This document shows positions 35,819 through 44,208 of a stretch of DNA of 64,000 bases, piece by piece. This DNA is from an uncultured Paracoccaceae bacterium. Its GTDB lineage: Bacteria > Pseudomonadota > Alphaproteobacteria > Rhodobacterales > Rhodobacteraceae. Each line of letters starts with the position of its first letter. Position 1 is the first letter of the stretch. Location: the NCBI GenBank assembly GCA_947494675.1, contig CANLVP010000003.1:722001-786000 (forward strand). The letters run 5' to 3'. Both the position numbers and the translations under genes were made by a program. Below the pieces are notes generated by a model, which was not told the DNA's origin, did no database searches, and was given only the letters and a program-made list of their open reading frames with translations.

Positions 35819-37149
35819 TGCAGGTCTCGCGCCTTCCCATTGATCCCGGTCCCGCCGCGTGGAACCGGCTCTTGCCCGACCCGGACCCAGCCACACCGCT
35901 GACAGGCGACACCACCGCCGATTGGCTGGTGATCGGCGCAGGCTTTGCGGGCCTCTCAGCCGCCCGCCGTCTCACGCAACTCGACCCCACCGGCAAGATC
36001 ATCGTGCTGGACGCCACCCGCGTCGGCGACGGGCCAGCGGGGCGCAACTCCGGCTTCATGATCGATCTGCCCCACAATCTGGCCTCTGACAATTACGCAG
36101 GCAAGCTTGATGCCGACCGCGCCCAGACCGCCGACAATCGCCGCGCCATTGCCTTTGCCGCCGAAGCGGCGCAGGCCTATGGTCTGAGTGCCGAAGCCTT
36201 TGCCCAAACCGGCAAGATCAACGCCGCGGCAACCATCAAAGGTCACCAACATAACCGCGATTTCGCCCGTCACCTGACCGCCCTTGATGAACCGCACGAG
36301 GTGCTGGACGCCGCGCAAATGCAGGCAATGACCGGCACAGATTATTACCGCTCCGGCCTCTTCACCCCCGGTGCCGCGATTATCCAACCCGCGATGTATG
36401 TCCGCGGCCTTGCGACCGGCCTACGCTCCAACCGCGTGACCATCCATGAAAACAGCCCCGTCACCGACCTCACACGCAACGGCGATTGGACCGCCACCAC
36501 GCCGAGTGGCCGCGTCACCGCCCCCCGCGTGATCCTTGCCGTAAACGGCCACCTGCAATCCTTCGGCTACCTTCCGGGTCGGTTGATGCATGTCTTCACC
36601 TATGCCTCCATGACCCGCGCGTTGACGGCAGACGAATGCGCCCGGCTTGGCGGCGCAACCACATGGGGCGTGACCCCCGCCGACCCGCTTGGCACTACGG
36701 TGCGCCGCATCTCTGGCACAGGCGGCGACCGGATCGTGATCCGCAACCGGTTCACTTTTGATCCCAGCATGGAAGTCCCAGACAGCCGTATCGCGCAGGT
36801 CGCCCGCGACCACGACCGCGCTTTCGCCGCCCGTTTCCCAATGCTCAAAGGGGTCACAATGGACTACCGCTGGGGCGGTCGGCTTTGCCTGTCCTACAAC
36901 AACACCCAAGTCATCGGCCCGCTGGATGATGGCCTTTGGTCCGCCTGCTGCCAGAACGGCCTTGGCACCGCCAAGGGCACTTTGGCAGGCATCCTCGCTT
37001 CAGAAGATGCCTGTGGCGTGACCTCACCTGCCCTGACCCGCGCCCGCACAGCACCCAGCCCCAGCAAGCTGCCCCCCGCACCGCTGGCCCGTCTTGGGGC
37101 TACGGCCCGCCTACGCTGGGGCGAATTCCGCGCCGGGTCAGAGCTTTAA
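35818..37149 (+). CDS. FAD-dependent amine/amino-acid oxidoreductase (DAO family)
   Basis: 443 aa. The N-terminal FAD-binding dinucleotide motif is DWLVIGAGFAGLSAARRLTQLDP, followed by VGDGPAGRNSGFM, typical of the PuuB/OrdL-like branch. The C-terminal substrate-domain motif is GVTMDYRWGGRLCLSYNN...IGPLDDGLWSACCQNGLGTAKGTLAG. It would oxidise a secondary amine, N-methyl amino acid or similar. Its start overlaps the MttB-like stop by one base (TGATG), ending the five-gene operon. Confidence 0.88.
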   Translation: MQVSRLPIDPGPAAWNRLLPDPDPATPLTGDTTADWLVIGAGFAGLSAARRLTQLDPTGKIIVLDATRVGDGPAGRNSGFMIDLPHNLASDNYAGKLDADRAQTADNRRAIAFAAEAAQAYGLSAEAFAQTGKINAAATIKGHQHNRDFARHLTALDEPHEVLDAAQMQAMTGTDYYRSGLFTPGAAIIQPAMYVRGLATGLRSNRVTIHENSPVTDLTRNGDWTATTPSGRVTAPRVILAVNGHLQSFGYLPGRLMHVFTYASMTRALTADECARLGGATTWGVTPADPLGTTVRRISGTGGDRIVIRNRFTFDPSMEVPDSRIAQVARDHDRAFAARFPMLKGVTMDYRWGGRLCLSYNNTQVIGPLDDGLWSACCQNGLGTAKGTLAGILASEDACGVTSPALTRARTAPSPSKLPPAPLARLGATARLRWGEFRAGSEL

Positions 37150-37181
37150 CTGGCCTCACGCAACGCCGGATCTGGCCCTAT
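37150..37181 (+). promoter_or_regulatory. Direct repeat upstream of tpa resembling the xsc promoter repeat
   Basis: CTGGCCTCAC (37150-37159) and CTGGCCCTAT (37172-37181) are spaced 22 bp start to start. The pair at xsc is CTGGTCCTAA and CTGGCCCTAC, spaced 23 bp. TauR of Rhodobacter capsulatus, as I recall it, binds direct repeats like CTGGACYTAA, so this is a candidate TauR site. Confidence 0.5.
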
Positions 37182-37263
37182 TGGCGAGGACCAAAACGCT
37201 GGCACACTCAATCATCAATGACCCGCCACGCGCGGGGATTCGCATGCCCGATAGGAGAGCGCC

Positions 37264-38646
37264 ATGAACCTGCAAGCCTTGACTAACGACCCTGACAAAA
37301 TCGTCGAAGCTGACCGTGCCCATATCTGGCACCACCTGATGCAGCACAAACCGTTTGAATCCGTCGACCCGCGCATCATCGTCGAAGGCAAGGGCATGCG
37401 CCTGTGGGATATCAAAGGCAAGGAACATATCGACTCAGTCTCGGGCGGCGTCTGGACCGTCAACATCGGCTACGGCCGCGAACGTATGGGCAAGGCGATC
37501 TCGGATGCCGTCACCAAGATGTGCTTCTTCGGCGGCACCCTTGGCACGATCCCCGGCTCGCAGTTTGCCGAAATGCTGATCGACAAGATGCCCGGCCTTG
37601 ACCGCGTCTACTATGCCAACTCCGGGTCAGAAGCGAACGAGAAGGCCTTCAAAATGGTCCGCCAGATCAGCCACAAGCACCACGGCGGCAAGAAATCCAA
37701 AATCCTCTACCGCGAGCGTGACTACCACGGCTCCACCATCGCCACGATGTCGGCAGGCGGTCAGGACGAGCGCAACGCGCAATACGGCCCCTTCACCCCC
37801 GGCTTCGTGCGCGTCCCGCATTGCCTTGAATACCGCAGTCAGGACGGTTCCACTGGCGAGGCATACGGCATCAAAGCCGCCGAAGCGATTGAAGAGGTGA
37901 TCCTGCGCGAAGGTGCCGACACCATCGGCGCGCTCTGCCTAGAGCCGATCACCGCAGGCGGCGGCGTCATCACCCCGCCCGAAGGTTACTGGCAAAAGGT
38001 GCAGGAGATCTGCAAGAAGTACAACATCCTGCTGCACATCGATGAAGTCGTCTGCGGCATCGGGCGCACCGGCACATGGTTCGGCTACCAGCAATACGGC
38101 GTCCAGCCCGACATCGTCACAATGGCCAAGGGCGTCGCCTCTGGCTATGCCGCGATCTCCTGCTGCGTGACCACCAATGCAGTGTTTGAGCAGTTCAAGG
38201 ATGACACCGACAAGATGGGCTACTTCCGCGATATCTCGACCTTTGGCGGCTGCACAGGCGGCCCTGCGGCGGCGATCGAGAACATGAACATCATCATGGA
38301 AGAGGGGCTGCTGGAGAACTCCACCACCATGGGCGCGCATCTGAACAGCAACCTGCTGGCCCTTCAGGACAAGCACAAATGGATCGGCGACGTGCGCGGC
38401 AAAGGCCTTTTCGCAGGCGTCGAACTGGTCACCGACCGCGACAGCAAAGAGCCTGTGGGCGAAAAGGAAATCGGCGCAATTGTCGCCGACTGCATGGCCC
38501 AAGGCGTGATCATCGGTGCGACCAACCGCTCACTGCCGGGCTTCAACAACACCCTGCTCTTCGCACCCTCGCTCATCGCGACAGCGGATGATCTGGACCA
38601 GATCACCGACGCAGTTGATCAGGCCATCACGCGGGTTTTGGGGTAA
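37264..38646 (+). CDS. tpa: Taurine-pyruvate aminotransferase
   Basis: 460 aa class-III PLP aminotransferase. The N terminus DPDKIVEADRAHIWHHLMQHKPFESVDPRIIVEGKG is characteristic of the Roseobacter Tpa group. PLP motifs are YYANSGSEANEKAFKM, LHIDEVVCGIGRTG and VTMAKGVASGY with Lys289. It transfers the taurine amino group to pyruvate, giving sulfoacetaldehyde and alanine. It lies 7.4 kb from xsc rather than beside it. The AGGAGAGC ribosome-binding site is 6 bases before the ATG. Regulation by TauR is suggested by a shared upstream repeat. Confidence 0.9.
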   Translation: MNLQALTNDPDKIVEADRAHIWHHLMQHKPFESVDPRIIVEGKGMRLWDIKGKEHIDSVSGGVWTVNIGYGRERMGKAISDAVTKMCFFGGTLGTIPGSQFAEMLIDKMPGLDRVYYANSGSEANEKAFKMVRQISHKHHGGKKSKILYRERDYHGSTIATMSAGGQDERNAQYGPFTPGFVRVPHCLEYRSQDGSTGEAYGIKAAEAIEEVILREGADTIGALCLEPITAGGGVITPPEGYWQKVQEICKKYNILLHIDEVVCGIGRTGTWFGYQQYGVQPDIVTMAKGVASGYAAISCCVTTNAVFEQFKDDTDKMGYFRDISTFGGCTGGPAAAIENMNIIMEEGLLENSTTMGAHLNSNLLALQDKHKWIGDVRGKGLFAGVELVTDRDSKEPVGEKEIGAIVADCMAQGVIIGATNRSLPGFNNTLLFAPSLIATADDLDQITDAVDQAITRVLG

Positions 38647-38658
38647 CTGCGCTGAAAC

Positions 38659-38682
38659 GTAGGGTGGGCAATCTGCCCACCC
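38659..38682. repeat. REP-like hairpin after tpa
   Basis: A GTAG head, then GGTGGGCA, a 3-nt loop and TGCCCACCC. It lies 13 bases after the tpa stop, where it could also stabilise or terminate the mRNA. Confidence 0.8.
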
Positions 38683-38721
38683 ATACGCGCGGGCCGCCGA
38701 CCAAATTCAACTTGTGGTCGT

Positions 38722-38740
38722 AAATTACAACGTGTAATTT
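38722..38740. promoter_or_regulatory. AT-rich palindrome upstream of lipoprotein gene
   Basis: AAATTACA and TGTAATTT are perfect 8-bp arms with a 3-bp centre, 30 bases before the TTG start at 38770. It stands out in GC-rich surroundings and looks like an operator. Confidence 0.45.
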
Positions 38741-38769
38741 TCACACCAATAGGGTGTGGGAGTAACGAT

Positions 38770-39366
38770 TTGTCTGTTTTGAAAACAATCGCCATTTGTG
38801 CGGTGCTAATTCTGTCTTTGTCAGCATGCGGGGGCGGCAGCACAGTCCCAGCGGCGAGTTTCGACCAACTTTCAGATCAATATGATACGCGCAGAGACAA
38901 CTTCGCTAACCTGCGTTTGACCCCTGCAGCAAAGGTTCCTACGTCAGGGCGCACCACTTATAGCGGCACCTTTCGCGGGTCGATCCAAGAACCCGTCAAC
39001 ACTGGCGAAGTTGCCAGAGAGACCATTGCTGGCAAAGCGGAAATCACTGTTAATTTCGGGCGTCGGGGGGTCAAGGGCAGGATCCATAGCGTCGTAGGTG
39101 AAACACTTGGCGCGATCAACGGTGATGTCACCTTTAACGGAGAGTCCAACTTCAGTCGCAATCTCTTCAATGGTACCTATCGGACAAATCTCGATCTTCC
39201 GTCGCCGGACGGGAGGCCCCGCACGGATGTTCGGTATTATGGACCAGCCACGACATTCATTGTCGGATCACAAGCGGGACGAGCCGCGACCGGCTTCGGC
39301 ATTGATCGCATCGGTGGCATTGGCGGCATCACTGGCGCGGCATACTACAGCGAGGTAGACCGCTAA
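38770..39366 (+). CDS. Lipoprotein with transferrin-binding-protein-like beta-barrel domain
   Basis: 198 aa from a TTG start. Signal ICAVLILSLSACGGG has lipobox LSAC. The mature region is beta-rich with a pattern seen in TbpB-like barrel domains: TYSGTFRG, AEITVNFGRRGVKGRI, INGDVTFNGESNFSRNLFNGTY and a terminal GGITGAAYY. Outer-membrane or periplasmic attachment is likely. No ligand can be assigned. Its stop overlaps the convergent gene by 3 bases. The gene is less GC-rich than its neighbours. Confidence 0.65.
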   Translation: MSVLKTIAICAVLILSLSACGGGSTVPAASFDQLSDQYDTRRDNFANLRLTPAAKVPTSGRTTYSGTFRGSIQEPVNTGEVARETIAGKAEITVNFGRRGVKGRIHSVVGETLGAINGDVTFNGESNFSRNLFNGTYRTNLDLPSPDGRPRTDVRYYGPATTFIVGSQAGRAATGFGIDRIGGIGGITGAAYYSEVDR

Positions 39367-41129
39367 AGCGTACACCCCTCAGGCCGCTCCAATTGCACCG
39401 GCTGGAAGTGGAACCACTTGCGCACCCATGGCCCGTGCAGCATCCCGTCGATATCGCTTTGGAAGTCAGCGGCAGAGACATCTGTGTAGCTCTGCCCGCC
39501 CATGTCAAAGCTGACCGTGACGCCCGGATTATCCGCCAGATGCGCAATCAGGTCGTAGTAGACAATCGCAAAGCCGCGCTGCTGATAGTCCCGCAGGAAC
39601 CCGCTCTCGGATGCTTCCGTGACTACCGCCACATCCTCAAGATAAGTAAACGGCCCCGGCGGGTTGGGGAATACGACGTGATTGCTCACGCCTTCCTCCA
39701 GCCGCAGGTTCGCGAACATATTGATCGACTGCGCGGTCTTCAGGCCAAAGTAAGGGGCCGCCCCGCCGGCAAAGTAGATCCCCGCCGCGATGAACCCGAT
39801 GACCCAGGCCGCCTTGGTGTGGCTCTGGCCCGTCTCCTCGCGCCCATAGCGCAGGATCAACCAGCAAAGCGGCAGCACAAAGGGCAGCAAACACAGGTTC
39901 GACAAGCTGAAATCATGGCGGTACATTGCCAGCGCGCCACCCGTCAGAAAGATCAGGAACGCGGCCGCACCCAAAGGCTGCTGAATACGTTCCCGGATAA
40001 ACGCCATCTCAGGCGAACCCACCATCCGAGCAGTCTGTGTCCGGCTCAGGAACAGCACATGCATCGCAATCGACAGCGTGGTGAAGGCGATATAGGCGGC
40101 ATAATCCGACAGCCCCAGCAACAGGTGAAACCCGATGCCAAAGACAAGGCCCAGATACCGCGTGCGCGGGATGATCAGGGCAATCGCAATCGCGCCCTCA
40201 ACCCCAAAAGTGCCATAGATCGCCAGTTGGTCCATCCAATAGCCCTGCACCATGCTCAGCGGCGCGGGCATGTCCTGCCACAGGCGCACGGCACAGCTGG
40301 TTTCGGGGTTCAGAAAGTCTGTGTTGATCTTGTGAAAGATGCCGAAAATATACATCACGATCAGCGACCCGCGCCCTGCCAGCACGAAGTTGCCAAAGAT
40401 CTCGCCAGGGTCCTTGGCGCGGACAAACGTCCACAAGAATGACAGCCAATAGCCGATCACCACGACCGTACGCAGCATCGTGTGGTTTGATTGCGCCGGG
40501 GCTTGGGCGATTGTGGAAATCAGGCTCGCCAGCATCAGTAGCGCCAAAGCCCGTGCCGAATGGGGCCGCCAAAGCAATAGCAAGGCCGCCGCAAAGACCG
40601 CAATCAGATCAGCCGCAGGCGGGTATCGCCCATAGGCAAAAGCGTAGTTAAAGACGTGAAAAAGCGAAAAGAGGCCAAAGAAAAAGCTGAACAGCATCTG
40701 CCGCGTGCCCGCATCAGCCCGCGCATTGATCCCCTCGCGGCCCATCGCAAAGAGCGTGATCCAGCGCCCGGCCCGCAGGATCGGATAGATCAGCATCGCC
40801 AAGAGCGGGATCGCGAAAATGGCACGGTTAAGCTTGTTGAACAGACCCGATCTCGTCGACATCAGCGCCAGCGCATTGGTTGCATCCGCGCCGCCCACCC
40901 GGCGACCATCCATCTCAACCACCATGCCCTGATCGACGTCAAAGCCCTCAGCCGCCAGCTCTGCCCGCATATCCGCGTCTTCGCGCAGGTCCACCAGAGT
41001 CACTTGCCCCACGGTTTCGCGCAGCCGCAACATGGTTACATAGCGTGCGCAAAACGGGCACTCACCGTCATAGTAGACAAGCACCTGCGCCGGATCGCTG
41101 ACCGCGCCAGAGATGTCGGTGGCGGTCAT
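39363..41129 (-). CDS. DCC-type thiol-disulfide oxidoreductase fused to HTTM-like membrane domain
   Basis: 588 aa. Residues about 10-120 form a DCC/thioredoxin-like domain: VLVYYDGECPFCARYVTMLRL with the CxxC pair, then LVDLREDADMRAELAAEGFDVDQGMVVEMDGRRVGGADA. The rest has roughly ten membrane segments and a region reminiscent of HTTM/vitamin-K-carboxylase-like proteins (FGNFVLAGRGSLIVMYIFGIFHKINTDFLNPETSCAV). A periplasmic tail ends in DISAADFQSDIDGMLHGPW-like sequence. It overlaps the upstream desaturase-like gene by 4 bases. Function unknown; redox-linked lipid chemistry is conceivable. Confidence 0.75.
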   Translation of the reverse strand: MTATDISGAVSDPAQVLVYYDGECPFCARYVTMLRLRETVGQVTLVDLREDADMRAELAAEGFDVDQGMVVEMDGRRVGGADATNALALMSTRSGLFNKLNRAIFAIPLLAMLIYPILRAGRWITLFAMGREGINARADAGTRQMLFSFFFGLFSLFHVFNYAFAYGRYPPAADLIAVFAAALLLLWRPHSARALALLMLASLISTIAQAPAQSNHTMLRTVVVIGYWLSFLWTFVRAKDPGEIFGNFVLAGRGSLIVMYIFGIFHKINTDFLNPETSCAVRLWQDMPAPLSMVQGYWMDQLAIYGTFGVEGAIAIALIIPRTRYLGLVFGIGFHLLLGLSDYAAYIAFTTLSIAMHVLFLSRTQTARMVGSPEMAFIRERIQQPLGAAAFLIFLTGGALAMYRHDFSLSNLCLLPFVLPLCWLILRYGREETGQSHTKAAWVIGFIAAGIYFAGGAAPYFGLKTAQSINMFANLRLEEGVSNHVVFPNPPGPFTYLEDVAVVTEASESGFLRDYQQRGFAIVYYDLIAHLADNPGVTVSFDMGGQSYTDVSAADFQSDIDGMLHGPWVRKWFHFQPVQLERPEGCTL

Positions 41130-42088
41130 GGGTGATGCTCCGGCTTGGCAATGGACGTGCCTTTGGTGATCTCTTCCCAGACCTCAATGAATGGCCCCAC
41201 CAGCGCATCTTTCAGCGTGGGGTGCTTCTGCGGGATTTTGTTGCCCTCACCATCGGCCAGACCATAGTCGAGTGTTTCATAGCCGTCCGGGACATAAAGC
41301 GTGCCAAACATCCAGTCCCAGATCGCAAAGACCTCACCATAATTCTTGTCGTGATGGATGGGATCGCTGGAATGGTGGATCTGGTGCTGCGCGGGGCTGA
41401 TCAGGATATGCTCCATCACCCGGCCATAGCTGACCCAGATATGGCTGTGCCGCAAATGCGCGCCAAAAAAGACATATGTGTTGAACGCGATGGTGCCTGC
41501 ATAAATCGCCCAAGGCTCAATCTGCCCGACCAGCGCCCACAGGATCAGCGCCTGCACGATCCCGACCAGCGCTGAGATCATCAGCGCCTGCAGTGCCGAA
41601 TACATCGGATGCGCCCGCAGGAAGGTCAGCGGCGTCATCACCTCTGCCGAATGATGCACCGCGTGAAACGGCCAGAGCACCTTGGTTTCGTGATGCAGAT
41701 AGTGGTTCCAATAGCGGCAGAAATCCTGCGTCAAAAACAGCAAGGCCGCCGCCGCAATCCCATGCCAGAGCCCACCGGCTTCGGCCAATTCACCGCCCAG
41801 TTGCTGCAAAACCGCGATGGTCACGTAGGGCGTGACCAACAGCACCGAAATCGCACCTGTCGCGGTGAAGAGCGTGTTGAACAACCCCACCTTGATATCC
41901 ACCAGGGTCGAGGGATGCACATAAAGCTCGCGCGGCAACATAAACCGCAAGAACCCTGTCGGCTTGCCACGATAGAGCCAGACCGCCCAGACGATCAGCA
42001 CCGTCGCGCCCAAATAAACCGGAGATAACAGGAACTTAACACCAAAAGTTTGGCTGAGATGTTCCAACGATGTTGCCCAAAAATCCAT
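41126..42088 (-). CDS. Sterol desaturase/fatty acid hydroxylase family membrane protein
   Basis: 320 aa from the ATG at 42088 with four or more membrane helices and the di-iron His boxes HYLHH, HAVHHS and HQIHH in the expected order (FCRYWNHYLHHE, WPFHAVHHSAEVMTP, ISPAQHQIHHSSDPIHHDKNYGEVF). These enzymes hydroxylate or desaturate lipids. It forms a two-gene operon with the DCC-fusion gene (4-base overlap). Confidence 0.88.
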   Translation of the reverse strand: MDFWATSLEHLSQTFGVKFLLSPVYLGATVLIVWAVWLYRGKPTGFLRFMLPRELYVHPSTLVDIKVGLFNTLFTATGAISVLLVTPYVTIAVLQQLGGELAEAGGLWHGIAAAALLFLTQDFCRYWNHYLHHETKVLWPFHAVHHSAEVMTPLTFLRAHPMYSALQALMISALVGIVQALILWALVGQIEPWAIYAGTIAFNTYVFFGAHLRHSHIWVSYGRVMEHILISPAQHQIHHSSDPIHHDKNYGEVFAIWDWMFGTLYVPDGYETLDYGLADGEGNKIPQKHPTLKDALVGPFIEVWEEITKGTSIAKPEHHP

Positions 42089-42249
42089 GACGGACTCCCA
42101 CTTGATCATCCCGGTATCGCGCGCAAAAGGGGCAAATCCGGGGCTGATTGGTGATGATTTGGGGACAATCCGCCGGTCTGATATTGGATAACGCTGTTGC
42201 CTTGGCGTTTATCTGCTATGTCGCTGCCATTGATAAACCGGAGCCTTTG

Positions 42250-42894
42250 ATGCGTCTTTTCCTTATCGTTCTTTTGACCAGTTTCGCCTCTTTGGCGAGC
42301 GCGCAGACGTTCCAGTTGTCACTTGGCGGCGACACCATCGGCACATTGACAGTGACCGGTGACAGCATCCGGTCCAACATCACCGACAGCCCGCTTGGCG
42401 TGGCCAACGGCAGCTTTACCGCCAGCGCCAAACGGGTGCAGACCGCCGATGGCCAAGTCGTCACGCAATACCTGGCCGATATCCCGCGCAAGGGCCGCAA
42501 AATCTCGGTGCTCAGCGATGGGGGTCGGGTGATTGAAACGGTCGTCAGCCCGGCAGAGGATCGCACCGATCTGTCCGATCCAGCGGCGGTGCCTGCCGGG
42601 GTTTCGACGCCTGTTGCCGTGCTGAACGCGCTGATCAACGCCAGCGGCTGCCCCGGCACGATGCGCTTCTACGAAGGTCGCCGGGTGATCACACTGTCCG
42701 CGACAGGCGCGACCCAAACCGGGACGATGCTGTCTTGCGACATGTCCTACCGCGTGACTGGCGGCCCCGGCCATCTGTCACCGCTCTACATCAAGAACGC
42801 CACGATGGAGGTGACCTACGACACCTCGTCCGGCCAGCGCATGACAGAGCTTCAGATCGGCTCCGGCCCCTTCACGCTTTACGTGACGCGCTAG
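42250..42894 (+). CDS. Secreted beta-rich protein of unknown function
   Basis: 214 aa with signal peptide (MRLFLIVLLTSFASLASAQ). The mature part resembles DUF3108-like periplasmic proteins in pattern (FQLSLGGDTIGTLTVTGDSIRSNI, ADIPRKGRKISVLSDGGRVIETVVSP, CPGTMRFYEGRRVITLSA); the assignment is weak. Two cysteines could form a disulfide. Monocistronic; followed at once by an inverted-repeat element. Confidence 0.6.
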   Translation: MRLFLIVLLTSFASLASAQTFQLSLGGDTIGTLTVTGDSIRSNITDSPLGVANGSFTASAKRVQTADGQVVTQYLADIPRKGRKISVLSDGGRVIETVVSPAEDRTDLSDPAAVPAGVSTPVAVLNALINASGCPGTMRFYEGRRVITLSATGATQTGTMLSCDMSYRVTGGPGHLSPLYIKNATMEVTYDTSSGQRMTELQIGSGPFTLYVTR

Positions 42895-42896
42895 GC

Positions 42897-43033
42897 GATC
42901 CATCACCAGTCCGCGGGATGGTGACCCTACGCCACTTCCCGAGCGCTTTATGGATCAAGGACATCGCGACGTGGACCTGTCGCACCAAGCCCAGCCAAAT
43001 CACCAGCCCGGTGGGGCGGACTGGTGATGGATC
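42897..43033. repeat. 137-bp element bounded by 18-bp perfect inverted repeats
   Basis: GATCCATCACCAGTCCGC (42897-42914) is repeated in inverted form at 43016-43033. The core ATCACCAGYCC occurs again inside near 43000. No open frame of note lies between. It could be a non-autonomous mobile element remnant, a structured RNA or a long terminator. Confidence 0.6.
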
Positions 43034-43094
43034 GGCGGCCTGCGCCCTTGTCCCGATCCGGGCGACACCACGCGCGCAACCTCACCCCCCTTGG

Positions 43095-43120
43095 GTAGGC
43101 CGGGGTTTACCCCGGCACGC
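43095..43120. repeat. Second-family REP-like hairpin (GTAGGCCGGGG type)
   Basis: After the GTAG head come GCCGGGG (43099-43105), loop TTTA and CCCCGGC (43110-43116). It lies just 3' of the ribN stop codon. Related to 29643-29664. Confidence 0.65.
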
Positions 43121-43123
43121 CCC

Positions 43124-43969
43124 TCATTCCCGCAGGGCCACCGCTGCCGCCGCGACAATCATCGCCGCCCCCAGCCACATCGCACCGGGCGGCGCGAACC
43201 CGAACACCACAAGCCCAAGCCCTACATTCAGCGGCAGCTTCAAATGATCAAAGGGCTGCAAGAACGCCGCATCCGCCCGCCGATAGGCACTCGCCAGCGC
43301 CCATTGCGCGACCACGGTAAACACCGCTGCCGCCGCCACCGGCCAAACCGCCGTGCCGACGCTGAACCCGCCGGGCAAGGCCAACGCGGCATTGATCGGC
43401 ACCAAAAGAACCAGCAACCATAACGTCAGGGTCGCTGCACTCTCGGTCGCGGTCAGCCGCTTGGTCACCAGCGATGACGCGGCCCAGAATGCCGCCGCCC
43501 CCACCGGCAGCAATACCGACCATTGGAACGCCTCCGACCAGGGCGCCAGGATCACCACGCCGCCCAGCGCCCCGACCAACACCGCGCCAACGCGCCGCCA
43601 GCCCAACCGCTCACCCAGCAACGCCCAGGCGCCCAAGGTCACAAACAGGGGTGAGGTCAGGATCAGCGCAATCGCCTGCCAGATCGGCACGACGGCCAGC
43701 CCTGCCACCCATAATTGTACCCCAACCGCAGCCAAAGCGACTCGGGTGATATGCAACAGTGGCTGGGTCGTGCGCCAATCCCGCAGCAGCGGCACCGCCA
43801 GCACCAAGGCCCCCGCATATTGCCAAAACGCCACTGCACCGGGCGAGGCCCCATGCCACATGCCTGCCGCCTGCACGGCAATATTGGCCCCGGCAAACAA
43901 GGCCCCGGCCAGCACCATAAAACTGGCCCCGGCCCATGCGGGGTTTTTCATCGTCATAGAATAGGTCAC
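43124..43969 (-). CDS. ribN: EamA-family riboflavin transporter (RibN type)
   Basis: 281 aa from a GTG at 43969, which has AAAGGA 7 bases upstream; ATG codons follow at 43957 and 43951. It has ten transmembrane helices in two EamA halves (WAGASFMVLAGALFAGANIAVQA ... ILTSPLFVTLGAWALLGERLGWRRVGA; LPVGAAAFWAASSLVTKRL ... PLNVGLGLVVFGFAPPGAMWLGA). The family is broad, but an FMN riboswitch in its leader makes riboflavin uptake the best assignment, as for rhizobial RibN. Flavin sufficiency would shut expression through the riboswitch. Confidence 0.85.
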   Translation of the reverse strand: MTYSMTMKNPAWAGASFMVLAGALFAGANIAVQAAGMWHGASPGAVAFWQYAGALVLAVPLLRDWRTTQPLLHITRVALAAVGVQLWVAGLAVVPIWQAIALILTSPLFVTLGAWALLGERLGWRRVGAVLVGALGGVVILAPWSEAFQWSVLLPVGAAAFWAASSLVTKRLTATESAATLTLWLLVLLVPINAALALPGGFSVGTAVWPVAAAAVFTVVAQWALASAYRRADAAFLQPFDHLKLPLNVGLGLVVFGFAPPGAMWLGAAMIVAAAAVALRE

Positions 43970-44042
43970 GTCTCTGTCCTTTCGTTGTCCCGTGACCCAA
44001 GGCAACGCGGAACGAAGGCGCGCAACGCACCTCGCACCCGCT

Positions 44043-44172
44043 CTCTTTCATCCGGACTATGACCGTCGGCTCTGGCATCTCACCAGATCTGCTGACCCCG
44101 ACATTGTGCCGGGCGCTCGCGGGCTCGTCATCGCTGACATACCGCCGGTGGGGAATTTCGCCCCGCCCTGAG
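44043..44172 (-). promoter_or_regulatory. FMN riboswitch (RFN element)
   Basis: On the minus strand the conserved blocks occur in order: AGGGCGGGGCGAAATTCCCC and ACCGGCGGTA (5' side), AGCCCGCGAGCGCC, then CAGCAGATCTGGTGAGATGC, CAGAGCCGACGGTCATAGTC and CGGATGAAAGAGAG (3' side). It precedes the EamA transporter start by about 75 bases. Whether control is by termination or by blocking translation is not clear; no obvious U-run terminator was seen. Confidence 0.95.
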
Positions 44173-44208
44173 AACGCGCCGCATGATTGCGACTCCCTGA
44201 CGGTAGCA

